From assembly GCA_034006985.1 (NCBI GenBank), contig JAVERT010000009.1:1-64000 (forward strand): a stretch of 64,000 nucleotides of DNA. The letters are read 5' to 3'. The stretch's first letter is position 1. The number at the start of each line of letters is the position of its first letter. Of this stretch, positions 8,843 through 16,217 are shown piece after piece. The notes beneath the pieces are model-generated. The model was not told the DNA's origin. It searched no databases and saw only the letters and a program-made list of their open reading frames with translations. This stretch comes from Gudongella sp034006985 (GTDB lineage Bacteria; Bacillota; Clostridia; Tissierellales; Tissierellaceae). A program made the translations under genes and the position numbers.

Positions 8843-10090
8843 ATGGATGTTTTGGAAAAATTAAAAAACATGGAAGAGTTTTTATGGATCAATCCTAACT
8901 ATATTGATTACGAAGATGCTAAAAAGAGATTACCTATTAGCTTGGCTGAGGTAGAAGATGCAGAAAAAAGACTAACTAGATTTGCGCCTTATTTAAAACA
9001 ACAATTTCCTGAGTCTGAAGATGGAATTATAGAATCTCCTATTTCTGAGATTTCAAGTATGAAGACTTGGATGGAGGATGAAAATAAAATTGAAATTCCA
9101 GGAGAGCTATTTCTTAAAAGAGATGATCTTCTCCCAATTGCAGGATCTATAAAAGCAAGAGGTGGAATATATGAAGTATTGAAGCATGCTGAAACTTTAG
9201 CGATAAAAGAAGGATTACTTCATGTAGAAGATGATTATAGAGTTTTAGCAAAAAAAGAGTTTGTTGATTTTTTTAACCAATATACTATTCAAGTTGGAAG
9301 CACTGGGAATCTTGGTCTAAGCATCGGTATTATAAGCGCAAAAATTGGATTTAATGTGATCGTTCACATGTCATCTGATGCCAAACAATGGAAAAAGCAG
9401 ATGCTTCGTTCCAAAGGAGTCCAGGTTATTGAGTATCAAGACGATTATTCCAAAGCTGTAGAAGAGGGTAGAAAAAGTTCGAATAAGGATCCAAATAGTC
9501 ATTTTATAGATGATGAAAACTCTAGAGACTTATTTCTTGGATATGCAGTTGGAGGAATAAGATTAAAAGCTCAACTGGCTCGAATGAATTTAAAGATAGA
9601 TAAGGAACACCCCTTAGTTGTTTACTTGCCATGCGGTGTCGGAGGAGGCCCAGGAGGGGTTGCATATGGACTTAAGCTAGTATTTGGGGATTTAGTAGAT
9701 CCTTATTTTGCGGAACCTACTCATTCACCATGTATGCTACTTGGACTATCAACCGGAAAGCACTCAAATATATCTGTAGAAGACATTGGTCTTGACAATA
9801 AGACCGAGGCAGATGGATTAGCTGTTGGCAGGCCTTCTTCTTTTGTTGGTGAATTAATGGATTATCTGTTAAAAGGTGAAGTTACAATTAAGGATGAAAA
9901 GTTATATATATATTTAAAAGCACTCTATAAAAACGAAAATATATTTATTGAACCATCAGCTTTAGCAGGATTTAATGGTCCAATTTTCACAAAAGATTTA
10001 TATAAGGATAAAAAGCCAGTACAAATATTATGGTCTACTGGCGGTAGTTTAGTACCACTTGCGGAAAGAAAAGAATTTTTAAATAGATAA
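8843..10090 (+). CDS. dsdA: D-serine ammonia-lyase (D-serine dehydratase)
   Basis: DsdA converts D-serine to pyruvate and ammonia with PLP in the cytoplasm. The sequence has the family N-terminus with WINPNY, the acid-rich DAEKRLTRFAPYLKQ stretch, the PLP lysine in AGSIKARGGIYEVL near residue 104, the phosphate-binding region VGSTGNLGLSIG, YLPCGVGGGPGGVAYGLK, and the late WSTGGSLVP. The length of 415 residues is slightly short of the usual ~440. The ATG follows AGGAGGG. With the neighbouring aminotransferase and carbamoylase it makes an amino acid catabolic group; D-threonine could be an alternative substrate. Confidence 0.92.
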   Translation: MDVLEKLKNMEEFLWINPNYIDYEDAKKRLPISLAEVEDAEKRLTRFAPYLKQQFPESEDGIIESPISEISSMKTWMEDENKIEIPGELFLKRDDLLPIAGSIKARGGIYEVLKHAETLAIKEGLLHVEDDYRVLAKKEFVDFFNQYTIQVGSTGNLGLSIGIISAKIGFNVIVHMSSDAKQWKKQMLRSKGVQVIEYQDDYSKAVEEGRKSSNKDPNSHFIDDENSRDLFLGYAVGGIRLKAQLARMNLKIDKEHPLVVYLPCGVGGGPGGVAYGLKLVFGDLVDPYFAEPTHSPCMLLGLSTGKHSNISVEDIGLDNKTEADGLAVGRPSSFVGELMDYLLKGEVTIKDEKLYIYLKALYKNENIFIEPSALAGFNGPIFTKDLYKDKKPVQILWSTGGSLVPLAERKEFLNR

Positions 10091-10113
10091 TAGTATTGAA
10101 AGGTGGAATCCAA

Positions 10114-11343
10114 TTGAAAATAAATAAGGAAAGAGTTAAAAGAGATATTGAGAATCTATCTTCATTCAATTCTACTCCTGGTAAGGGCGTAACAAGGCTT
10201 GCATTTAGTAAGGAAGATAGTCAAGCAAGAAATTATTTAAAAACACAGATGAAAAAAGCAGGATTAGAAATATATGAAGATGGATATGGAAGTTTATTTG
10301 GAAGGTTAGAGGGTAAGAATAGTGACTTGCCCATTGTCATGATTGGATCTCATTATGATACAGTGGTAAATGGGGGCCCTTTCGATGGAGTTGTGGGGAT
10401 AGTTGCAGGAATTGAGATTGTAAGGGTTTTACAAGAAAACAATTATAAACTCAATAATTCCCTTGAAATAGCTGCATTTAATGATGAAGAAGGAGTAAGA
10501 TTTGGAAAAGGAATCTCAAATTCGAGGGCTATTACCGGAGATATAGAAGAAGAGGAACTCGACAAAAGAGTAGACAATAGTGGTAAAAGTCTTAGAACTG
10601 CAATTATTGAATATGGTATTAGACCTGATTTAATGGCTGCTAAAAGAAAACCAGGATCTATTAAATCTTTCTTAGAACTTCATATTGAACAAGGGCCAAT
10701 ATTGTCCAATAAGAAAAAACAGATTGGCTTGGTAGAAACAATAATGGGTTATAATATTATAGAAATAAAGTTTAGAGGTAGAGCAGGTCATGCTGGAACA
10801 ACTTCAATGGATATAAGAAATGATGCACTGGTAGTTGCTTCTAGGTTCATACTTTCTGTGAATGATATTGTTAGAGGTGTTGGTGAGGGTGCTGTTGGTA
10901 CGGTTGGGCAAATGGAAATTCGACCAAATGCATCTAATGTAATTCCGGAGTATGTTAAATTGATCCTAGATTTAAGGGCCAACAAACAAACTACAATTAT
11001 GAAGATAAATCATTTAATTGAAGAGGAATTAGAGAGTATTGGAAATGAGAAAGGTATAGAGGTAGAGATGAAGAGAATTTTATCTATACTTCCAGTAGAT
11101 ATGTCTGAGGATAATCTGCAAATTTTAAAACAAAAAACAGAAGAGGCTGGATTTGAGTATGAAATGATGAATTCAGGTGCTGCTCATGATTCAATGGTTA
11201 TGTCAAGGATAGCTCCTTCTAGTTTAGTTTTCGTACCAAGCGTAAATGGATTAAGTCATCATCCGGAGGAATGGACAGAATACGAGGATATAGTAAAAGG
11301 GATTGAATTGATGCTCTCAGCAACTTGTGAAATTTGTAAATAA
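10114..11343 (+). CDS. Zn-dependent M20 amidohydrolase, N-carbamoyl-amino-acid / allantoate hydrolase type
   Basis: This dinuclear-metal hydrolase cleaves N-carbamoyl amino acids or ureides. Metal-site motifs are MIGSHYDTVVNGGPFDG, AFNDEEGVRFG and LELHIEQGPIL, followed by the dimer-domain FRGRAGHAGTTSMDIRNDAL and the late SGAAHDSMVM. This is the pattern of AmaB/HyuC/AllC proteins of about 410 residues. A TTG six codons further upstream precedes the AAAGGTGG site, so it cannot be the start; the TTG chosen here lies seven bases after that site. It ends the catabolic run and is followed by a strong terminator. No hydantoinase gene is nearby, so the carbamoyl compound may be imported or made elsewhere. 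Confidence 0.86.
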   Translation: MKINKERVKRDIENLSSFNSTPGKGVTRLAFSKEDSQARNYLKTQMKKAGLEIYEDGYGSLFGRLEGKNSDLPIVMIGSHYDTVVNGGPFDGVVGIVAGIEIVRVLQENNYKLNNSLEIAAFNDEEGVRFGKGISNSRAITGDIEEEELDKRVDNSGKSLRTAIIEYGIRPDLMAAKRKPGSIKSFLELHIEQGPILSNKKKQIGLVETIMGYNIIEIKFRGRAGHAGTTSMDIRNDALVVASRFILSVNDIVRGVGEGAVGTVGQMEIRPNASNVIPEYVKLILDLRANKQTTIMKINHLIEEELESIGNEKGIEVEMKRILSILPVDMSEDNLQILKQKTEEAGFEYEMMNSGAAHDSMVMSRIAPSSLVFVPSVNGLSHHPEEWTEYEDIVKGIELMLSATCEICK

Positions 11344-11352
11344 ATAACTTCA

Positions 11353-11388
11353 AACGCGCTAATCGCAAAGGGTAGCGCGTTATTTTTT
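11353..11388 (+). terminator. Rho-independent terminator after the amidohydrolase gene
   Basis: Arms AACGCGCT and AGCGCGTT form a perfect 8-bp GC-rich stem around a 13-base loop and are followed by ATTTTTTAT. It separates the catabolic genes from the LexA-controlled promoter that begins four bases later. Confidence 0.85.
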
Positions 11389-11391
11389 ATC

Positions 11392-11420
11392 TTGACATCG
11401 AACATATGTTCTGGTATATT
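11392..11420 (+). promoter_or_regulatory. Promoter with a LexA (SOS) box in its spacer
   Basis: A perfect TTGACA -35 box and a TATATT -10 box are 17 bp apart. The spacer contains CGAACATATGTTCT (11399-11412), which fits the Bacillus/Clostridium LexA operator consensus CGAAC-RNRY-GTTY with only its last base off the dyad. A repressor bound there would block RNA polymerase directly, so the downstream gene is expected to be silent until DNA damage triggers LexA self-cleavage. The operator call rests on the published Gram-positive LexA consensus; LexA itself is not in this window. Confidence 0.8.
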
Positions 11421-11489
11421 TGACTTAGTCGCCTTAGACTAAATGATGATAGCTTACAGCCACTAAGCTAGTATAAGGAGGGGATATAT

Positions 11490-12059
11490 ATGGAGGAACG
11501 GATCCAGCGAGATATATTAGCAATTATGCCTTCTTATGAAGTGAATTTAGGAAATTGTACCAGACTCATTTTGTTTGAAGAAGAAGAAATTGTTAAGATA
11601 ACCGCAAAGACCTTCATTAAGAATCTATGTAAGTATTATCATTTTGATCAAAAAGCTTCTAGTAAATATTTTGGAGACTTACTATCATCTAGAAGCAATC
11701 TTCCTTTAGTTTTCTCTAGGCAGTTAATATATATTCAACTTAAAACACGGGAACCTATAGGAAAGGATGATGGAGCCATGGGATATTTTAAACTCCAGGA
11801 TATAAAGAAAATAGTAGAAATAGATGGAAAGACCACTATTCGAATGAGAAATAATCTCGATATAAGCTTACTCTGTTCAATGAATACGGCTAAAAAACAA
11901 ATAAAGCAAGGTAAACTTGTTATGGAGCTTTTAATAAAAAATGATCGTTTAAAAGTTAAAGAAGCTCTTGAGTATTATAATTACGATGATGGGCCCGCAA
12001 TGAAATCTGACATTGCAAGATTATATATGAAGTTAGATGATATTATTTCTAAAATTTAA
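11490..12059 (+). CDS. ComK-like transcription factor, LexA-controlled
   Basis: The 189-residue protein has the length and several landmarks of ComK, the competence master regulator of Bacillus (192 residues). These are SYEVN near the N-terminus, a KYFGDLLSSR segment in the place of ComK's RFFGSSYAGR, a central IYIQLKTREPIGKDDGAMGY stretch in the place of IFLFPTLSSTRPQCGW, then a DGKTTIRMRNN strand and SLLCSMNTAKKQIKQG matching SYNSFENQVYRTAWLR in position. The assignment is by eye from remembered ComK sequence and should be treated as a hypothesis. AAGGAGGGG precedes the ATG by six bases. No signal peptide is present, so it is cytoplasmic. It is transcribed from the LexA-box promoter and ends in its own terminator. 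Confidence 0.55.
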   Translation: MEERIQRDILAIMPSYEVNLGNCTRLILFEEEEIVKITAKTFIKNLCKYYHFDQKASSKYFGDLLSSRSNLPLVFSRQLIYIQLKTREPIGKDDGAMGYFKLQDIKKIVEIDGKTTIRMRNNLDISLLCSMNTAKKQIKQGKLVMELLIKNDRLKVKEALEYYNYDDGPAMKSDIARLYMKLDDIISKI

Positions 12060-12102
12060 AAAGCAGAGTAGACTAGTCGAGAACAGCCTACACTGCTTTT
12101 TT
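12057..12102 (+). terminator. Terminator between comK-like gene and sigma-factor gene
   Basis: A stem of AAAAAGCAG-x-GTAG-x-CT with AG-x-CTAC-x-CTGCTTTTT (two internal mismatches, 17 paired positions long) is followed by TTCTTTTT. It overlaps the comK-like stop codon. The sigma-factor gene therefore needs read-through or its own promoter in 12103-12170, where no sigma-70 consensus is obvious. Confidence 0.7.
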
Positions 12103-12177
12103 CTTTTTCTCCTAAAAACATTAATATAAAGTTACCCGGGAATACTAGCAGGCGCCTTAAAGGAGTTTAAGGTAAAA

Positions 12178-12735
12178 GTGGATATTCAAAAGCTTTATAA
12201 AGAGTCATATTTAGGAGATAAGGAGAGTGAGGTACTAATACTAGAAAAACTAAAACCACTAATAATTTCTTCAATAAGGAAATACAATAACAATTGGAGT
12301 GAATTCGACGATCTTATTCAGGAAGGTAGAGAGATGATCCTTATTTGCATAAAAGATTATAATCCAAATATAAATGTTCCTTTTTTAGGATATGTAAAGT
12401 CTAGATTAATGTATCTTTATTTAAATAAATTAAAGACACAGAAGAATCTATCACTTAATGAAGTATTTGGTCAAGATGGTGAAGAGTATTTGGAATTACT
12501 AGAATCTAAAGAGAATATTTTAGAGAGTGTCTTAAAAAGAGACCTTTACACGAAATTGAATGAATGCATTGATACACTCCCTAGGAGGGAAAAGGAGGTT
12601 TTGAGAGATTTCTTTTTTCATGATTTAACAATCACTCAGATATCAAAGAAGTACAATGTTACCTATAGAACAGTACTCAATCAAAAAACTAATGCACTAA
12701 AAAAACTTAGAGAAAGGATGAAAGACAATGTATAA
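12178..12735 (+). CDS. Sigma-70-family RNA polymerase sigma factor (ECF/UviA-like)
   Basis: The 185-residue protein has a region 2 core (FDDLIQEGREMILICIKDYNP then FLGYVKSRL) and a region 4 helix-turn-helix (LPRREKEVL, LTITQISKKYNVTYRTVLNQ). It lacks region 1 and most of region 3. This size and layout match small alternative sigma factors such as the clostridial group that includes UviA, TcdR and BotR, which switch on bacteriocin or toxin genes; membership in that group is inference. The start is GTG after AAAGGAG (12 bases) or AAGG (5 bases). The next gene starts inside its last codons, so sigma factor and amidase are coupled. Confidence 0.85.
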   Translation: MDIQKLYKESYLGDKESEVLILEKLKPLIISSIRKYNNNWSEFDDLIQEGREMILICIKDYNPNINVPFLGYVKSRLMYLYLNKLKTQKNLSLNEVFGQDGEEYLELLESKENILESVLKRDLYTKLNECIDTLPRREKEVLRDFFFHDLTITQISKKYNVTYRTVLNQKTNALKKLRERMKDNV

Positions 12736-13198
12736 AGAAAAGCATATAGATTACAATTATTCAAATAGATATAATAAAACAATTCAATATATAGTAATAC
12801 ATGATACAGGTAATCCTAAAAAAGGAGCGAATGCAGAGGCTCATTTTAAGTATTTCAACCAGAAAGGAAGAAATGCTTCTGCTCACTATTTTGTTGATAA
12901 AGATGAAATCCTTCAATTAATACCTGATGAGTATTCTGCATGGCATTGTGGAGATGGCAAGGGCAAGTATGGGATTTACAATTATAATTCAATTGGTATT
13001 GAATTATGTATTAATGAGGATGGAGATTGGGAAATAACTAAAAACAAGACAATGCTTCTTATAAGAGAATTGCTATTAAAGCACAAATTAAATAAAAAAG
13101 CAGTGGTAAGACATTTTGATGTGAGTAGAAAAATATGCCCAAGAAAAATGGTTGATATTGGTTGGAGAGAATGGACATTATTTTATGATTCGATATAA
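12728..13198 (+). CDS. N-acetylmuramoyl-L-alanine amidase (Amidase_2 / PGRP fold), endolysin-like
   Basis: The enzyme cuts the amide bond between N-acetylmuramic acid and the stem peptide of peptidoglycan. Zinc ligands and catalytic residues are visible: the first histidine in YIVIHDTGNP, the second in VVRHFDVSRKICP (with H-x-D and the cysteine in KICP), the SAHYFVDKD segment and the NSIGIELCIN strand. At 156 residues it is a bare catalytic domain without signal peptide or cell-wall binding repeats. That is typical of phage or bacteriocin-release endolysins that need a holin or membrane damage to reach the wall. Its ATG overlaps the sigma-factor gene by eight bases. Confidence 0.9.
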   Translation: MYKEKHIDYNYSNRYNKTIQYIVIHDTGNPKKGANAEAHFKYFNQKGRNASAHYFVDKDEILQLIPDEYSAWHCGDGKGKYGIYNYNSIGIELCINEDGDWEITKNKTMLLIRELLLKHKLNKKAVVRHFDVSRKICPRKMVDIGWREWTLFYDSI

Positions 13199-13233
13199 TC
13201 TGTGATATAATCGTCATAAGGAGGAGATAATTT

Positions 13234-13713
13234 ATGACGAAAAATATAGATTTATTAGAGAGTATAAAAGATATAGTAGAAAATCACTTTGGGTATTTAA
13301 AACAGGAACTTCCTGTTTTAAAAAGCTTGTTAAATAAACTTTTGAAAGTCCATTATGATGATTGCAAAGAGGAACTTGTAAATGTTTACAGGGCATATGG
13401 GAAAGTTGAGAACAAACTTGAAGTAGGGATGATAATAAAGCAGATAGACCTATTCCCGAACATATGGGATTATATTAAGAAGGATGAACCAGAGCTTTTA
13501 AAACATATTAGAACGGTTATACTAGAGATTAACGAGGACAATATGCTACTTCTTAAAGCTTTAAAAAGTTTGAGAATAGAGACAAATGATTATACTATGC
13601 CCGAAAGTGGTTGCCAGACATATGAATCAACATATAAGAGATTAAAAGAACTTCATAAAAGAGTTGAAGAGAGTATAGAAAAAGAAGAAATGATGTACAA
13701 GGAGTTTATGTAA
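13234..13713 (+). CDS. Unknown helical protein of the LexA island
   Basis: I do not recognise this 159-residue protein. It is predicted by eye to be almost wholly alpha-helical and rich in Lys, Glu and Leu, with heptad-like leucines in residues 20-45 (LKQELPVLKSLLNKLLKV) and 100-150. It has no signal peptide or membrane segment. A strong AAGGAGGAG site lies seven bases before the ATG, and a TATAAT lies 23 bases upstream of the start with a poor -35. It follows the amidase gene by 35 bases and probably belongs to the same response. It could be a chaperone-like or small regulatory coiled-coil protein. Confidence 0.75.
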   Translation: MTKNIDLLESIKDIVENHFGYLKQELPVLKSLLNKLLKVHYDDCKEELVNVYRAYGKVENKLEVGMIIKQIDLFPNIWDYIKKDEPELLKHIRTVILEINEDNMLLLKALKSLRIETNDYTMPESGCQTYESTYKRLKELHKRVEESIEKEEMMYKEFM

Positions 13714-13718
13714 AATGA

Positions 13719-13789
13719 CTAGAGCATCTCGACTTAAGTTCTAAAGATGGCGGGAGAACCCGAACATAGAATTAATAAAGATGCTCTAG
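13719..13789 (+). ncRNA. Candidate structured RNA, class unknown
   Basis: An 11-bp perfect closing helix (CTAGAGCATCT at 13719-13729 with AGATGCTCTAG at 13779-13789) encloses 49 bases. These contain a 5-bp helix (TTCTA with TAGAA) and a 4-bp GC hairpin, CGGG-AGAA-CCCG. No T-tract follows, so it is not a plain terminator. It lies between the unknown helical gene and the sigma-54 activator, 50 bases before the latter's start. It matches none of the riboswitch or ribozyme signatures I know. Confidence 0.4.
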
Positions 13790-13838
13790 AAAGAGGTCGC
13801 GAAAAAAGATATCAAGATTGGAGGCTCTATTACATTCA

Positions 13839-15953
13839 ATGGTTGAGAAAAAGAAAATTTGTTTTATAAGCCATAATAGAAATACCCAGGAATACATAAC
13901 AAAGCAATTAATCACATACTTAGGAGAATATGTCATCGTAAAAGGTATATCGTTTGAAGAATTAAAGGAAGATGATGAAATAGGTGAATTTGATTTTTAC
14001 CTTACTTCTAGCTATGATGTTTGCAAAAAAATCTTCAATCAGAATTTTTGTAATCTGAATGTGTTACTGGCAGACAGGGCTTTAAATATTGAAAATATTG
14101 ATAAAGTATTTGAATTAGAAAGAGGAACAAAGGCTTTATTGGTAGGGAATACTTACCAAACAGCAGCAAGAGGTATTAACCTTATTAACAAAATTGGTAT
14201 TAACTACTTAGAATTAATACCATATTTTCCAGGGTGTAATCCTAATATAGCGAATGGTATTTCTACAGCAATCACTACTGGATCGGCCCATTTGATTCCA
14301 AAAAATGTAAAAAAAGCAATAGATTTAGGAATTGTTGGATTAGATTTATCAACATTCGTGGAGCTTATAACTAAATTAGAAATACCTAATGAAGTTATAA
14401 ATAATGTTTCTCAAAATTATTTAAAAGAATTTTATGATTTATCTTTAAGAATACAAATGGCAGCTCTTGATAATTATGACATTAAAAAAAAGTATGAAGA
14501 GATTATAAATACGGTTAGTGAAGCTATAATTTCTGTAGATGAGAAAGGATTCATAAAATTGATTAATAACTGGGCGGAAAATTTGCTCGGGATAGACAAG
14601 GCACACTACATTGATAAACCTTTTGATGAGTTGATACTAAATTTTAATATACAAGATATACTTGTACGAGGATACCATTTAGAGAATGAAATTAAGAAAA
14701 TTAAAGGTGTAAATTATGTTTTGAACTCTACACCTATTATAGATATTTCTGAACGTTTAGCAGGTGCGGTTTTTTCGCTTAAGAAAGTTGGAGAAGTTCA
14801 AAAAATTGAAACAAAAATACGAAGAGAGCTTAAAAATAGAAATCATGTTGCTAAGTATAAATTTGAAGATATAATTGGTAAATCTGATGAAATAGAATGC
14901 TTGATACAACTATCAAAGAAGTTTGCAAAAACAGATTTTACAATATTGATAGAAGGAGAAAGTGGTACGGGGAAGGAATTAATTGTACAGGCTATACACA
15001 ATTCTTCAAGGCGTAGTCTTGGACCATTTGTTGCAATTAACCTAGCCGCATTGCCTGAGAATCTTGTAGAGAGTGAATTATTTGGATATGAAGAAGGAGC
15101 TTTTACTGGAGCAAAAAAAACAGGTAAACATGGATTATTTGAAGAAGCACATAATGGAACAATTTTTTTGGATGAAATAGGAGATGCATCCTTGGAAGTT
15201 CAGAAAAAGTTATTAAGAGTTTTAGAAGAAAGAGAAGTTAGGCGAGTAGGCGGTAATTCAATCATTCCTATAAACGTAAGAGTTATAGCTGCTACAAATA
15301 GAGATTTATTCCAAATGGTAAAAGAAGATGAATTCAGATCAGATTTATACTATAGACTTTGTGCCATATCATTGGCAGCTCCAGCATTGAGAGATAGGGG
15401 AGGAGATATAATAGATTTGGTAATTAATTTTAGTTCTAGATTTTTCAATGGACAAAGAGCAATCGAGTTGTCAGACGAAGTAAAAGACTATTTCTTATCA
15501 TATGATTGGCCAGGAAATATAAGAGAATTGGAGAATGTTGTAAATTACTTATGTACAATGTTAGCTGATGATAATTATGTTTCAAAGGAACACTTGCCTA
15601 TGTATATGCAAAAAAAACACATAGATAAAGGTATTAGAAAGCAGAATAAAGCTGATTTACAGAATTGTGAAAATAGCAGAATTGAAACAATAATTGTAGG
15701 ACTTAATAAAATAGGTCAACTTAAAATTACAGTAAAAATATTAAATGAAATCAAGATAGCCTCTACTTTTAATAAAGGAGTAGGCAGAAATTATCTCAGA
15801 GTGCAGTTGCTACGTAATGGAGAGATTATAAAGGATTATAAACTTAGAAAACTATTAGACACATTAAGCACTCTTGGCTTGATTGAACAAGGAGTGACGA
15901 AACAAGGAAGCAGAATAACTGATTTAGGAATAGAATTTTTGGAAAATATTTAA
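13839..15953 (+). CDS. Sigma-54-dependent transcriptional activator (PrpR-like sensor, PAS, AAA+)
   Basis: Residues 1-200 resemble the PrpR/propionate-activator sensor region, and 220-315 form a PAS domain (EIINTVSEAIISVDEKGFI). A complete AAA+ core follows: Walker A GESGTGKE near 371, the sigma-54 contact loop GAFTGA near 419, Walker B GTIFLDEIGD, and arginine fingers in DEFRSDLYYRL. The C-terminus is not the usual Fis helix-turn-helix. Residues ~615-704 look like a winged-helix unit ending in LGLIEQGVTKQGSRITDLG. The TTG upstream overlaps the GGAGG site, so the ATG 14 bases after it is preferred. It probably drives the -24/-12 promoter just downstream. Confidence 0.9.
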   Translation: MVEKKKICFISHNRNTQEYITKQLITYLGEYVIVKGISFEELKEDDEIGEFDFYLTSSYDVCKKIFNQNFCNLNVLLADRALNIENIDKVFELERGTKALLVGNTYQTAARGINLINKIGINYLELIPYFPGCNPNIANGISTAITTGSAHLIPKNVKKAIDLGIVGLDLSTFVELITKLEIPNEVINNVSQNYLKEFYDLSLRIQMAALDNYDIKKKYEEIINTVSEAIISVDEKGFIKLINNWAENLLGIDKAHYIDKPFDELILNFNIQDILVRGYHLENEIKKIKGVNYVLNSTPIIDISERLAGAVFSLKKVGEVQKIETKIRRELKNRNHVAKYKFEDIIGKSDEIECLIQLSKKFAKTDFTILIEGESGTGKELIVQAIHNSSRRSLGPFVAINLAALPENLVESELFGYEEGAFTGAKKTGKHGLFEEAHNGTIFLDEIGDASLEVQKKLLRVLEEREVRRVGGNSIIPINVRVIAATNRDLFQMVKEDEFRSDLYYRLCAISLAAPALRDRGGDIIDLVINFSSRFFNGQRAIELSDEVKDYFLSYDWPGNIRELENVVNYLCTMLADDNYVSKEHLPMYMQKKHIDKGIRKQNKADLQNCENSRIETIIVGLNKIGQLKITVKILNEIKIASTFNKGVGRNYLRVQLLRNGEIIKDYKLRKLLDTLSTLGLIEQGVTKQGSRITDLGIEFLENI

Positions 15954-15960
15954 TAAAAAC

Positions 15961-15993
15961 AAACGACTGAGATTAGAAACTTGGTCGTTTTTA
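15961..15993 (+). terminator. Terminator after the sigma-54 activator gene
   Basis: Arms AAACGAC and GTCGTTT form a 7-bp stem around a 16-base loop, followed by TTT. The stem is short but the run of A before and T after extends it. Confidence 0.6.
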
Positions 15994-16065
15994 ATTGCAT
16001 ATAAAATGGATAATGATATTGATTATTAGGGAAACGTAGGGTTGGATTAGGGGATAAATAGGAGG

Positions 16066-16081
16066 ATATACATTTGTATAT
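16066..16081 (+). promoter_or_regulatory. Dyad upstream of the sigma-54 promoter, possible activator site
   Basis: ATATAC-ATTT-GTATAT is a perfect dyad with 6-bp arms, 45 bases upstream of the -24 element. Enhancer-binding activators often use such dyads, usually at 80-150 bases, so this one is rather close. AT-rich dyads also arise by chance here. Confidence 0.35.
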
Positions 16082-16124
16082 TTAAATATGTCTGTAGATC
16101 CACTGAATATACTAATATATTATC

Positions 16125-16142
16125 TTGGCATGTAAATTGCAT
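16125..16142 (+). promoter_or_regulatory. Sigma-54 (-24/-12) promoter
   Basis: TTGGCATGTAAATTGCAT matches the sigma-54 consensus TTGGCACGNNNNTTGCW closely. The invariant GG (16127-16128) and GC (16139-16140) are exactly 12 bases apart. It lies 76 bases before the Ldh-type dehydrogenase gene and directly after the gene for a sigma-54 activator. No other promoter-like sequence in this gap is as strong. Confidence 0.88.
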
Positions 16143-16217
16143 TAATATATAGGTATAGCTTCTAGGAAAATGTTTTCCGATTAAAGTTATTGAATATACT
16201 TAATGAATTGAGGTGAA

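Noticed and set aside
11392..13713. Remnant of a complete prophage
   Set aside because: Apart from the endolysin-like amidase there is no integrase, terminase, capsid, tail or holin gene, and the flanks are ordinary metabolic genes without attachment-site repeats.
13719..13789. Hammerhead, twister or a known riboswitch
   Set aside because: The conserved CUGAUGA/GAAA core, twister loops, ZTP, preQ1, purine, fluoride and guanidine signatures were looked for by eye and are absent.
13714..13838. Possible broken coding sequence (MTRASRLKF, then stop, then RWREN)
   Set aside because: The frame is too short and has two stops. The perfect 11-bp helix with nested stems explains the sequence better as RNA structure.
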